A DNA stretch of 64,000 nucleotides from JBBIQS01 sp037442205 (GCA_037442205.1 JBBIQS010000038.1:8735-72734); one strand, 5' to 3'; positions 47,024-58,121 are shown, counted from the stretch's first letter. The notes: generated by a model not told the origin, from the letters alone. Made by a program: numbers and translations.

Positions 47024-48472
47024 CTACGGCCGCCTGGCGCTCTCCACGCGCGCCAGCCGCCGCAGCAGCGCCACCTCCTGGCCCAGCGTCGGATCGCCGA
47101 TGGCGTTCATCTCGCGCTCGAGGTGGCTGGCGAATCCGCCGAAGGACTCCCTCCACTCCCCTGCTACCGTCAGCCGATCCGAGGCCTGCTCCCAGCTGCG
47201 CACTCCGACATTGTGCTGGCGCCTGGCGGCTGGAATCCCGTCCTCGTGCCGCACCTTGGTACCTCCGCGCTCGGCATTCATCCAGAGCTGCATCAGATCG
47301 AAATAGCGAGCCAGCGCCACCGCCTTGCGGATTCCGGAGTTGGCGAACTGCTCGCTGACCTCGGACGGGAAGTTCACCCGCGTCTCGGATTGGCCGCGGC
47401 GGCCCTCGCGGTCGAGATAGCTGGCGCGCAGGACCAGGTCTCCCGGGCGGCCAATCGGCCGGAGCTTGAGCAAGATCACGCCGCCGCGGGTCTCGCCGTT
47501 CTCGGTCCTGGAGGGGAAGAGCGTGTTGACGTGCATCAGCGAGCCGCTGGCCGCGTCCGCCTCGGGCGAGCCGTAGACCGCGGCGATCTCGTAGGCCTGC
47601 GACTCGAGCTTGAGGTCGAGGTCGAAGACCAGCGGAGTGACCATGAAGTCGAACTCCTCGTCGAGATGGCGCTGGAACTCCTCCGGCGAGTGGACCGCGA
47701 AGTAGTTGGCCCCGCGCACCTTGGTCAGCTCCTCGACCAGCGCGGTGTTGAAGTCCACCCCCATGCCCACGAAGGTCGTGTAGATGCCGCGCTGGGCGTT
47801 GGCGCGGGTCTGCCCCGTGAGCCCGTCGCGGCTGGTGTCGCCGGTGTTGGGCATGGCGTCGGTGAGGAAGACCATCCGGTTCTCCCACTCTGCCGCCGAG
47901 GAGCCGCCTGCCTTCTCGAAGAGCGAGGTCCCCAGTTCCATTCCCGCCGACAGGTCGGTGCTGCCTTGAGGCGCGATCGACTGGATGTGTGCCTTGAGGC
48001 TCGACACCTCTCTCAGCGGCGACAGGCCTCGAGCCAGGTAGGCTTCGCTGTCGAAGAGCACCATCCCGAAGCGATCCTGCGGACCTAGGTGATCGAGCAT
48101 CGCCGCGATCGACCGCGTCGCGACCCCGAGCTTGGTGAGGACCGGCCCCCGCGCCTTCTCCGGGCCCTGATCGTAGAAGTAGCGATCAAACGGGCTGCCC
48201 ATCGACCCGGAGATGTCGAGGACCACCACCAGGTTCAGCTTCTTGCGCTTGAAGTCGGCGGCCTCGAGGTTCGAGTTGAGGCCGACGGTCAGGTAGCGCT
48301 CGGCTTGCTTCGAGAACGGATCGGCCGAAATCGCGCTGGCGTAGGAGGGGCAGAACAGCTCGGCGCACGCCTGCTGCTTCCCGGGGTCGAAGTAGTACTC
48401 GTAGAACAGGCCCTCCGGCGTCAGGTCGGTGGGATGCGGCAAGTTGGGCTCATCTGCATTTTCCCGCCGCAA
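47024..48472 (-). CDS. VWA-domain surface protein (N-terminus probably lost to frameshift)
   Basis: The open frame begins at TTG 48472 (LRRENADEPNLPHPTDL) and gives 482 residues. It has a short lead (LTPEGLFYEYYFDPGK), then a von Willebrand A domain with MIDAS DISGSMG, the threonine in PQGSTDLSAGMELG and the aspartate in FLTDAMPNTGD. The beta-rich C-terminal half follows the family pattern. This family normally has an N-terminal signal or membrane segment and a short linker before 'PTDLTPEGLF'. Here that segment lies in the frame encoded at 48421-48675. Adding one A to the A-run at 48459-48462 joins the two frames. Confidence 0.9.
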   Translation of the reverse strand: MRRENADEPNLPHPTDLTPEGLFYEYYFDPGKQQACAELFCPSYASAISADPFSKQAERYLTVGLNSNLEAADFKRKKLNLVVVLDISGSMGSPFDRYFYDQGPEKARGPVLTKLGVATRSIAAMLDHLGPQDRFGMVLFDSEAYLARGLSPLREVSSLKAHIQSIAPQGSTDLSAGMELGTSLFEKAGGSSAAEWENRMVFLTDAMPNTGDTSRDGLTGQTRANAQRGIYTTFVGMGVDFNTALVEELTKVRGANYFAVHSPEEFQRHLDEEFDFMVTPLVFDLDLKLESQAYEIAAVYGSPEADAASGSLMHVNTLFPSRTENGETRGGVILLKLRPIGRPGDLVLRASYLDREGRRGQSETRVNFPSEVSEQFANSGIRKAVALARYFDLMQLWMNAERGGTKVRHEDGIPAARRQHNVGVRSWEQASDRLTVAGEWRESFGGFASHLEREMNAIGDPTLGQEVALLRRLARVESARRP

Positions 48473-48675
48473 ACGACGACCTTGCCGCTCGCGACGAGGT
48501 AGCTCGCCGGGACGAGCCCGAGGAGCAGCACCACCGCAAGGGACCCGAGACGGAACAGGTCCCTAGGCCGAAGGTCGGGAATCGGCAGGAGCTCGGACGC
48601 TCCCTCGAATGCCAGCACGGCCGCGACGAGGCCAGCGAGCCAACCGGCGAGTTTCCAGCCCTTGTGGATTGCCAT
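48421..48675 (-). pseudogene. N-terminal membrane part of the VWA protein, out of frame
   Basis: From ATG 48675 an 84-codon frame encodes a Lys-rich start, two hydrophobic helices (AGWLAGLVAAVLAFEG and LGSLAVVLLLGLVPASYLVA) and VVCGGK, then goes out of frame and stops at 48421. With one additional base at the A4 run (48459-48462) it would read CGGKNADEPNLPHPTDLTPE, continuous with the VWA domain. The combined product would be about 550 residues. So this is probably part of the same gene, not a separate protein. Confidence 0.65.
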
Positions 48676-48805
48676 GGCCTCACTTCCTGCTTGCTCAACG
48701 AGGCTAGGCCACGCTCGGTTTGCCGTCTCTCGGTTGACCGACCGATGCCGCCGGCCACATCCAACCCGGTTGACACCTGCCGGGCGCGAGTGCTCCCTTG
48801 CGGGC

Positions 48806-49261
48806 ATGAGCGACCAAGAATTCGGAGTCTTCGTGGCGGTGCGGCGGGCCGACGGCAGCACCGAGAACGTCCGCGTGGGGACGGCGACGCGCAGCGGCGA
48901 GGGATTCGTGCTGCGCCTGGGAGAGCTGTCCCTGGCGGCGGCGCCGAGCGCGCCTCGCAGCTGGGAGAGCGCCCCCTCCCGCCCCGCAGCCTCGAGCGGC
49001 GGTGCGCCCACGATCTTCCCGCCCTACGGGCGCAGCAAGGGAATGCCCATTGCCGGCGCCTCGATGAACGACCTCGAGTTCTACGCCACCGGCTGCAAGC
49101 GCACCCTGGGCGACCCCGCCAAGTCCCGCTTCCACGACAAGGAGCGGGCGCTGCTGGCAGTCATCGAGGCGGAGATCGCCCGCCAGCAGGGCGGCTCCGG
49201 CGGCGGCAGCGGCGGCTTTGAAGAGCCTCCTCCGCACGGCGACGACGACTTCAAGGGCTGA
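48806..49261 (+). CDS. Small conserved protein with G-R-x-K-G motif
   Basis: This 151-residue protein starts at ATG 48806 (MSDQEFGVFVAVRRADGSTE). The N-terminal 45 residues are beta-like, then a Pro/Ala/Ser-rich linker. A C-terminal segment IFPPYGRSKGMPIAGASMND leads to LEFYATGCKRTLGDPAKSR and a Lys/Glu-rich helix, ending in a Gly-rich, acidic tail. 'YGR-x-KG...DLE-x-Y...DP-x-K-x-R' resembles short motifs seen in nuclease-associated or phage proteins of DUF3820 type, but I cannot assign the family firmly. The ribosome site is weak. Confidence 0.65.
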   Translation: MSDQEFGVFVAVRRADGSTENVRVGTATRSGEGFVLRLGELSLAAAPSAPRSWESAPSRPAASSGGAPTIFPPYGRSKGMPIAGASMNDLEFYATGCKRTLGDPAKSRFHDKERALLAVIEAEIARQQGGSGGGSGGFEEPPPHGDDDFKG

Positions 49262-49282
49262 GCGGTGCGACTGTCCCGTTCA

Positions 49283-49380
49283 CCCTGAGCCCTTCGACGA
49301 GCTCAGGGCAGGCGGAGTCGAAGGGCCCCTCGACACGCTCGGGGCGAACGGACCGGAGCGAGCCGGAGTCGAAGGGCCTT
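49283..49380. repeat. Dispersed palindromic repeat (two units)
   Basis: Unit 1 pairs GCCCTTCGAC (49289-49298) with GTCGAAGGGC (49317-49326), and an alternative stem pairs CCCTGAGC (49283-49290) with GCTCAGGG (49301-49308). Unit 2 repeats the pattern from 49327 with GCCCCTCGAC and GTCGAAGGGCC. The core CCTGAGC...GTCGAAGG recurs at 58434-58452 in the recF-gyrB spacer, and a degraded form near 31250-31310. These look like REP-type elements. Confidence 0.65.
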
Positions 49381-49408
49381 TCGAGCTAGACTCGCTCCCT
49401 CGAAAGCC

Positions 49409-50950
49409 ATGCCCGCCCTGAGCTTCTCCCACGTCAGCAAGTTCTTCGGCCCGATGGCCGCGCTGGCCGACGTGTCGCTGGAGATCGAGCGCGGCGAGAT
49501 CTTCGCCCTGGTCGGCGAGAACGGCGCCGGCAAAACCACGCTGATGAACGTGGCCTACGGGCTCTACAGGCCCGACTCGGGAACCGTGCGCGTCTTCGAC
49601 CGCGACGAGGTCATCGGCTCGCCGGGCAAGGCCATCGAGCTGGGCGTGGGGATGGTTCACCAGCACTTCATGCTGGTGCCGCCCTTGACTGTGGCCGAGA
49701 ACGTGGTGCTGGGAAGCGAGCCGCGCCGCTTCGGGATGCTCGACCGGCAGGCCGCCTGCGACAAGGTCCGCGAGGTGGCCGCGCGCTTCGGCTTCGAGCT
49801 CGACCCGACCGCCAAGGTCGAGCAGATCGGCGTCGGGATGCAGCAGCGGGTGGAGATCGTCAAGGCGCTCTACCGCGGTGCCGAGCTGCTGATCCTCGAC
49901 GAGCCCACCGCCAACCTCACCCCGCAGGAGGCCGACGACCTCTATCGAGTCGTCCGCGGGCTGAGCGCGGCAGGCAAGACGGTGATCTTCATCTCGCACA
50001 AGCTGCGCGAGGTCTTGTCGGTGGCGCATCGAGTCGGCGTCATGCGGCGCGGGCGGCTGGTGGCCACGGTGAGGGCCGCGGAGACGAACGCCGCGGCGCT
50101 GTCGGAGCTGATGGTCGGCCGCGCGGTGGCGGGGATGACCCGTTCGCCGAGCGCGCGCAAGGCGGGCGCGGCGCTGCTCTCGCTCGACAAGGTAAGCGCC
50201 CTCAACGACCGAGGATTCCCGGCGCTGCGCGAGCTGAGCCTGGAGGTGCGCGAAGGCGAGATCCTCGCCATCGCCGGCGTCGACGGCAACGGGCAAGCCG
50301 AGCTGGCAGAGCTGGTCACCGGGCTGCGACAGGCCACCGCCGGGGCAATCCGCGCCGCCGGCGACGAGATGACAGGACAGAGCCCGCGCGCCTTTCGCGA
50401 GGCGGGAATCGCCCACGTCCCAGCGGACCGGCAGCAGCGCGGGCTGTGCCTGCCCATGCGCGTGGACGAGAACCTCGCCCTGGGCCGCCACCGCAAGCCG
50501 CCGTTTGCTCGCGGAGCCCTGATCGACGGCAGCGGCCGGCTGGAGCGCGCCGGCAGCCTGATCAAGGAGTTCGACATCCGGCCGCCCGAGCCGTCGCTTC
50601 TGGCCCGCGCCCTTTCCGGAGGCAACCAGCAGAAGGTGATCCTGGCGAGAGAGATCGACTCGGCGCCCAAGGTGCTGGTGGTGGTTCAGCCGACCCGCGG
50701 CCTCGACATCGGCGCCATCAGCCTGGTGCACGACCGGCTGCGCCGCGAGCGCGACGCCGGGCGCGGCATCCTCCTGATTTCCCTCGACCTCGACGAGGTG
50801 TTGGCGCTGGCCGATCGGATTCTGGTGCTCTACGGCGGCCGCAGCATGGGCGAGGTTTCCGGCGAGGGCGCCGATGAAAAAGCGCTCGGCCGGATGATGC
50901 TCGGCCAATCGAGTTCCGAGCCGGCGCGGAGCGAGGTGGCCAATGGCTGA
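49409..50950 (+). CDS. ABC transporter ATP-binding protein (nucleoside/simple sugar type)
   Basis: This 513-residue protein has two ATPase domains fused, as in RbsA/NupO-type ATPases. First domain: Walker A GENGAGKT, Q-loop HQHFML, signature IGVGMQQRVEI, Walker B LLILDEPTANLTPQE. Second: VDGNGQAE in place of a full Walker A, signature ALSGGNQQK and VVVQPTRGLDIG, the usual degenerate pattern. It is first of a three-gene set: both following genes overlap their predecessor by eight bases. The BMP lipoprotein at 38220 is the likely binding protein. Confidence 0.95.
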   Translation: MPALSFSHVSKFFGPMAALADVSLEIERGEIFALVGENGAGKTTLMNVAYGLYRPDSGTVRVFDRDEVIGSPGKAIELGVGMVHQHFMLVPPLTVAENVVLGSEPRRFGMLDRQAACDKVREVAARFGFELDPTAKVEQIGVGMQQRVEIVKALYRGAELLILDEPTANLTPQEADDLYRVVRGLSAAGKTVIFISHKLREVLSVAHRVGVMRRGRLVATVRAAETNAAALSELMVGRAVAGMTRSPSARKAGAALLSLDKVSALNDRGFPALRELSLEVREGEILAIAGVDGNGQAELAELVTGLRQATAGAIRAAGDEMTGQSPRAFREAGIAHVPADRQQRGLCLPMRVDENLALGRHRKPPFARGALIDGSGRLERAGSLIKEFDIRPPEPSLLARALSGGNQQKVILAREIDSAPKVLVVVQPTRGLDIGAISLVHDRLRRERDAGRGILLISLDLDEVLALADRILVLYGGRSMGEVSGEGADEKALGRMMLGQSSSEPARSEVANG

Positions 50951-52040
50951 CCTCGGCCTTCGCCAGAAGCTCTTCGGTCCGAGCCGACACTGGCTGCTGG
51001 TCCCGGTGCTCTCGGTGCTGGCCGCGCTGGCGATCTGCTTCGTGGCCATCTGGCTGACCGGCAAGGACCCGGTCCAGGGCTACGCCAAGATGTTCGGCGG
51101 CGGCCTGGGCAGCCTGCGGGCGCTCGGCGACACCAGCCTCAAGACCTCGATCCTGACGCTGACCGGATTGTCGGTGGCCCTCGCCTTCTCGGTCGGGCTC
51201 TTCAACATCGGCGCTGAGGGACAGCTGGTGGTCGGGGCGCTCGTCGCCGCCTGGCTTGGGCACGCCTTCGCTCCCGGCACGGCGCTGATCCACATCCCGA
51301 TCATCCTGATCGCCGCCGCTTTGGCTGGAGCCGGCTGGGCCTCGATTGCCGCGTGGCTCAAGGTCCGGCGCGGGGTCCACGAAGTCATCTCGACGATCAT
51401 GCTGAACTGGATCGCCATCCATCTCGTCGAGAGCTGGCTGGTGGTCGGGCCGCTGGCGGCGCGGTCCACGCAGAGCCAGGTGTCGCTACCCGGGACCGCG
51501 CAGATCGAGGCCACCGCTGAGCTGCCGCGGCTGATGGGCGAGATCAACCTCGGGCTGCCGCTGGCGCTAGGGATGGCGGTCGCGCTGTTCGTGCTGCTCA
51601 AGTGGACCACCGCGGGATTCGAGCTGCGGGCCATCGGCGCCTCGAGCGAAGCCGCGCGCGCCTCGGGCATCGACGTCGCCAGGCGAACCTACCTGGCGAT
51701 GGCGCTCGCCGGAGCCTGCGCCGGGCTGGCGGGCGCGATCCTGATCCTCGGCGTCCATCGCCAATACCCGGCCATCTTCCATGGCGGCTACGGCTTCGAC
51801 GGCATCGCCATCAGCCTGATCGGCGGGAACCATCCGCTCGGCGCGCTGCTGGCGGCGGCCTTCTTCGGCATCATCCGCGCCGGCGGGACCAAGCTGCAGC
51901 TCCTGCAGATCCACCGCACCTTCCCGGAGTTGATTCAGGGACTTGCGCTGCTGCTGGTCGCCGCCCAGATGATCACCCGACATCTGCTCACCAAGGTCGC
52001 CGGGCGGGCGCCGCAGGGCAAGGAGGCCATCGATGCTTGA
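50943..52040 (+). CDS. ABC transporter permease (nucleoside type, BPD_transp_2)
   Basis: This 365-residue protein starts at ATG 50943, overlapping the ATPase gene by eight bases. It has about ten hydrophobic segments in the RbsC/NupP pattern. Recognisable family stretches: LTLTGLSVALAFSVGLFNIG and AEGQLVVGAL, then HEVISTIMLNWIAIHLVESW and GYGFDGIAISLIGGNHPLGA near the end. It pairs with the smaller permease encoded next, forming a membrane heterodimer for nucleoside uptake. Confidence 0.95.
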   Translation: MADLGLRQKLFGPSRHWLLVPVLSVLAALAICFVAIWLTGKDPVQGYAKMFGGGLGSLRALGDTSLKTSILTLTGLSVALAFSVGLFNIGAEGQLVVGALVAAWLGHAFAPGTALIHIPIILIAAALAGAGWASIAAWLKVRRGVHEVISTIMLNWIAIHLVESWLVVGPLAARSTQSQVSLPGTAQIEATAELPRLMGEINLGLPLALGMAVALFVLLKWTTAGFELRAIGASSEAARASGIDVARRTYLAMALAGACAGLAGAILILGVHRQYPAIFHGGYGFDGIAISLIGGNHPLGALLAAAFFGIIRAGGTKLQLLQIHRTFPELIQGLALLLVAAQMITRHLLTKVAGRAPQGKEAIDA

Positions 52041-52965
52041 GCTCATCGAGGCCATCCTTGCCTCCACCCTGGACTTTGCGCCGTCAATCGTCCTGGCCGC
52101 GCTCGGCGGAGTGATCTCCGAGCGCTCGGGAGTGGTGAACCTGGGTCTGGAAGGGATGATGCGCCTCGGGGCCTTCTTCGCCGCCGCGGCGACGCTCGCC
52201 ACGGGCAGCCCTTGGATTGGATTGGGCGCCGGGATGCTCGCCGGCGCGGTCGGCGCGCTGCTTCACGGCTGGCTCTGCATCCGCTGGCGCAGCGATCAGG
52301 TGGTCAGCGGGATCGCGCTCAACCTCGTCGCGCTCGGCGGAGTAACGTTCCTCGTCGAAGCGCTCTACGGCAGCACCGACACCGAGCGGACCGCGACCAT
52401 CGGCAAGCTGGTGCTCCCCGGGCTCGACTCGGTGCCGCTGCTGCGCGCTCTCTCCGGTCACTCGTGGCTGGCATGGATCGCTCTGGCCGCGCCCATCGTC
52501 ATGCACCTGGTGCTCTACCGGACCGCGCTCGGGCTTCGGGTCCTGGCAGTTGGAGAGAAGCCGCAGGCGGCGGCGACGCTGGGGGTGAGCGTGGCCGGCA
52601 TCCGCTACGGCTGCGTGCTGGCCAGCGGACTGCTCGCCGGACTCGGCGGAGCCTCGCTGTCGGTCTCGACGCTCGACCAGTTCAACAACCACATGCCGGC
52701 GGGCCAGGGCTTCATCGCGCTGGCGGCGATGGTCTTCGGCAAGTGGACGCCGCTGGGAGCCTTCGGCGCCTCCGCCTTCTTTGCCGCTGCCAACGCGCTG
52801 CGCATCAGCCTGGCGTCCTCGATCCCTTGGATCAAGGACGTGATTCCCTCGGGATTCCTGCTGGCGCTCCCCTACCTGCTGACGCTGCTGCTCTTGGCCG
52901 GCTTCGTCGGCAAGGCGCGGGCGCCGGCGGCCGACGGCGTGCCCTACGATCCCGAGGTGCGCTGA
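52033..52965 (+). CDS. ABC transporter permease (nucleoside type, second subunit)
   Basis: This 310-residue protein overlaps the preceding permease by eight bases. It has about eight to nine hydrophobic helices. Family stretches include APSIVLAALGGVISERSGVV and NLGLEGMMRLGAFFA, then MPAGQGFIALAAMVFGKWTP. Its 3' end overlaps the convergent phosphoesterase gene by 22 bases. Upstream genes and the lipoprotein at 38220 complete a plausible importer. Confidence 0.95.
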   Translation: MLELIEAILASTLDFAPSIVLAALGGVISERSGVVNLGLEGMMRLGAFFAAAATLATGSPWIGLGAGMLAGAVGALLHGWLCIRWRSDQVVSGIALNLVALGGVTFLVEALYGSTDTERTATIGKLVLPGLDSVPLLRALSGHSWLAWIALAAPIVMHLVLYRTALGLRVLAVGEKPQAAATLGVSVAGIRYGCVLASGLLAGLGGASLSVSTLDQFNNHMPAGQGFIALAAMVFGKWTPLGAFGASAFFAAANALRISLASSIPWIKDVIPSGFLLALPYLLTLLLLAGFVGKARAPAADGVPYDPEVR

Positions 52966-53819
52966 GACGCGCTCGCGTCGGCCTGCCGCAGCGTGATCAC
53001 CGTCAGCTCGGGAGGAACGCCGATGCGCACCGCCGGCCCGCCCTTTCCATAGCCGAGACCGGCGTTCACGTAGAGCTGGTTGCCCTGCACCTGGTAGAGG
53101 CCGCGCAGGTAGGGCTGACCGACCAGGTCGGCCAGGCCGCGGGTCACCCCGGGAATCTGGATCATCCCGCCGTGGGTGTGTCCCGAAAAGCAGAGCAGTC
53201 CCGCGTCCTTGGGAAACTTGCGGGCGGTCGGCGGGGTGTGGGCGAGGACCAGCCGGGTCCCGCACTCAGGCACGCCGGAGAAGGCCTTCTCGACGTCGTC
53301 GTGCTTGGAGCGCCCGTCGTCGACGCCGATGACGCACAGCTTCTCGCCCTTGACCTCGAGTCCGGTCCACTGGTTGCGCAGCAGCGCGTAGCCGTTCTTC
53401 TCGATGTCGCGGCCGATCTCGTCGGGAGCGACCCAGTAATCGTGGTTGCCCAGCACGGCGAAGGTCGGGGCGTTGATCCCCTCGAGCAGCCAGGCGACCC
53501 GGGGGACGGGCGATCGCGAGAAGGTGACGTAGTCGCCGGTGAGGAAGACCAGGTCCGGCTCGAGCTCGTTGATGGCGCGGATCGCGGCGATGATCCGCCC
53601 GTCGGGAGTCGAGGCGCCGACGTGCAGGTCGGAGATCTGGGCGATGCGCAGGCCATCGTGCGCCGGATTGAGGCCGCTCAGGGCGATGTCGTGCTCGACG
53701 ATCTCGAAGTCATGGCGTCCGGAGGCCTGGGCCACGCTGCCGCCCAGTGCCGTCGATGCCAGCGCCACTCCCCCCAGACCGCGAAACAAGTCCCGCCGGC
53801 TCATCGGTCTCATTCCCAC
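52944..53819 (-). CDS. Tat-exported calcineurin-like metallophosphoesterase
   Basis: This 291-residue protein starts at ATG 53819 or, four codons later, MSRRD. SRRDLFRGLGGVALA is a twin-arginine signal (RRDLF). The metallophosphoesterase motifs are complete: ISDLHVGA (DxH), LTGDYVTF (GD), LGNHDYW (GNHD), LAHTPPTA (H) and GHTHGG. This matches the YkuE/YaeI group, acting outside the cytoplasm on an unknown phosphodiester or lipid-linked substrate. Confidence 0.93.
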   Translation of the reverse strand: MGMRPMSRRDLFRGLGGVALASTALGGSVAQASGRHDFEIVEHDIALSGLNPAHDGLRIAQISDLHVGASTPDGRIIAAIRAINELEPDLVFLTGDYVTFSRSPVPRVAWLLEGINAPTFAVLGNHDYWVAPDEIGRDIEKNGYALLRNQWTGLEVKGEKLCVIGVDDGRSKHDDVEKAFSGVPECGTRLVLAHTPPTARKFPKDAGLLCFSGHTHGGMIQIPGVTRGLADLVGQPYLRGLYQVQGNQLYVNAGLGYGKGGPAVRIGVPPELTVITLRQADASASQRTSGS

Positions 53820-53940
53820 TCCGTCGAAAGTTCAGCGTGGATGCCGAAAATCTATCGGCTTCGGCAGGCCGCCGCAGCGGCAGCCGGCTCGCAGGGCGGG
53901 GTGTGCAGGGGGGATGCCAGGAGGGAGATGCCGTCTGACG

Positions 53941-54171
53941 CTACGGGTTGGGCTCCGTCTTAACCTGGCAGGAATACTCCCGAATCTCGTCGTTCTCGCC
54001 CGCCAGGCTGTCGTACCTAGGGGTGCAGTGGAGCAGCGGGGAGATCGGGGCGCCAGAGGGCAGCGTAATGCCCTTTTCGAGGAATTCGCACCGGGGGGGT
54101 CGGGCTCGCGTGGCCTGGGCTGGAGCGGCTACGGTGAAGGGATTCTCGCTCGAGGCGAAGCCCGACTCATC
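53941..54171 (-). other. Coding-like open frame without a start codon
   Basis: A 76-codon frame with coding-like composition runs leftward from 54171 to a TAG at 53941, right after the M50 gene's last codons. It contains SSENPFTVAAPAQATRARPP, two more cysteines (FLEKGITLPSG and SPLLHCTPRYD regions) and ends CQVKTEPNP. A stop precedes it in frame and there is no ATG/GTG/TTG at its head. It could be the remnant of a gene, or a tail of the M50 gene moved by a one-base difference. The remaining bases up to 53820 show no gene. Confidence 0.3.
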
Positions 54172-55204
54172 TCAAGAGAAACCTGCTGACGTCGCTCTTG
54201 ATGGCGAGCACGGCCAGCATCAGGAACAAGCCGAGCCAGATGCGATTGAACCAATCCTCGTACTTGGGACGCAGCGGCTTGCGGCCGATCGCCTCGATGC
54301 CCAGGAACAGCAATCTCCGCCCGTCCAGATAGGGCGCGACCAGGCACAACAGGAAGTACTGCAGGATCGCGAAGGTGACTGCCGTCGCAAGAAAGTAGTC
54401 CCGCCCATTGGTGCCCGCGCTCGCCGACGCGTAAAGGGCAACGGGCCCTCTGACAACGGCAGGCTCCTTCATGCCCACCACGACAGTGGACACCCCTTCG
54501 ACGAGTAGTCCGCCCCATTGTCTGACGATCTCCACCGCATTTCCGAACCGCTCGATGAACGGTGGCGGAGGCTGGGCGACCATCGCAGGCCCTATTCCGA
54601 TGACCTTGTTGCTCGTACCCGGCATCGTGTCTGGCTGCACTTCCAGTCGCATCGACCCGGTGCTTCTGCGTACGTCCAAGACGAGGACATCCTCGGTCGC
54701 TCCCGCGATTAACCGCTTCAGCTCTGCCCAGGTCTCGACCTTCTGTCCGCCGACGGCGGCGATTGTGTCGCCGGCCAGGAGTCCCGCTCGGTCGGCAGGT
54801 CCGCCTCTCCTGACGTCGCCGACCACTGGCTTGTCGCTCCGCTGAGTGCGCTCGAAGCCGCTCGCCCAGAACGCCGAAACGAAGCCGAGGAGCAAGACCG
54901 CCGCCGGAGCGGAACAGAACACCGCGAGTCGAGCCCACCGACTCCTGTTTCGTAGGTCATTCGAGGGCGCTTCGGGGGCGCCCGCCGCCCATGGCGCTCT
55001 CAGTCGAACCACGAAAGCGATGGGGAGGATTGCGAGGCGATAGGTGGTCGCGCCGACCATGCGGGACCAGAGAGTGGGTCCGAAGCCGAGGGACACTCGA
55101 TTGACGGCGACGCCCAGCTTGCGCGCGACCACGAGGTGAGCGGCGACATGGGTCACATTGACGATGACCCAGACCAGCAGACCGATGCCCAAGCTCCCCG
55201 CCAT
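54167..55204 (-). CDS. M50 site-2-protease-like PDZ protein lacking the catalytic Glu
   Basis: This 345-residue protein has the RseP/SpoIVFB layout: membrane helix with the zinc region, a second helix (about 90-112), a PDZ domain (about 118-180: GGPADRAGLLAGDTIAAVGG), and two C-terminal helices around the LDG motif (APYLDGRRLLFLG, D294). At residues 19-23 the zinc-binding HExxH reads HVAAH: both His are kept but the catalytic Glu is Val. So it is probably an inactive relative that could bind or sequester substrate, although misannotation of the residue cannot be excluded. No sigma/anti-sigma pair is adjacent. Confidence 0.85.
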   Translation of the reverse strand: MAGSLGIGLLVWVIVNVTHVAAHLVVARKLGVAVNRVSLGFGPTLWSRMVGATTYRLAILPIAFVVRLRAPWAAGAPEAPSNDLRNRSRWARLAVFCSAPAAVLLLGFVSAFWASGFERTQRSDKPVVGDVRRGGPADRAGLLAGDTIAAVGGQKVETWAELKRLIAGATEDVLVLDVRRSTGSMRLEVQPDTMPGTSNKVIGIGPAMVAQPPPPFIERFGNAVEIVRQWGGLLVEGVSTVVVGMKEPAVVRGPVALYASASAGTNGRDYFLATAVTFAILQYFLLCLVAPYLDGRRLLFLGIEAIGRKPLRPKYEDWFNRIWLGLFLMLAVLAIKSDVSRFLLR

Positions 55205-55424
55205 CTTCGCCGTCTCCTCGCCCCATCAATCAGGGGTCGCTACTCCTGGACGAGCAGGCGCCCGCCAAGTTGCGCGGTGGAGCGGGTCATCGATTTCTGG
55301 CACCCCCATCGACGGCGATGGTCGAGCGGGTCTTCGCGCCCGTCGCGATGGTGAAAGCGGCAAGCCTTCCCCACAGCGCTGCCGGCCCGTCGGCGGGTCC
55401 CCTGGCGCCCGAGTCCATGCGGTC

Positions 55425-55438
55425 CAAGGATTCGAACC
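55425..55438. repeat. Direct repeat of the tRNA-Gln T-arm
   Basis: CAAGGATTCGAACC occurs here and again at 55504-55517 inside the tRNA-Gln T-arm, in the same orientation. A partial tRNA end next to a tRNA can mark an old integration or duplication. The segment between is 65 bp and carries no integrase, so chance or a tRNA remnant is equally possible. Confidence 0.45.
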
Positions 55439-55495
55439 GAAGCGGAAAAACCGTCGTCTTTTCAGGGAGCTTTGCCCAAAGAAGTGAAAGCGATA

Positions 55496-55566
55496 CTGGG
55501 GCACAAGGATTCGAACCTTGATAGGAGGATTCAAAGTCCTCCGTCCTGCCTTTAGACGATGCCCCA
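55496..55566 (-). tRNA. tRNA-Gln(TTG)
   Basis: Read leftward, the acceptor arms TGGGGCA and TGCCCCA pair perfectly with discriminator G. The D-arm is GTC...GAC. The anticodon stem GAGGA/TCCTC holds the loop CTTTGAA with anticodon TTG. The T-arm is CAAGG-TTCGAAT-CCTTG. The 3' CCA is not encoded. It lies between the M50-like gene and gyrB. No neighbouring tRNA is seen. Confidence 0.95.
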
Positions 55567-55652
55567 CTGCGGCGCAGTCTTGTAACACGAAGGGCGCCGT
55601 CGCGGGAGCGGCGGCGCCCTTCGAACGATCGAAGGATCGAAGGATCGAAGGA

Positions 55653-58121
<2,469 letters not shown>

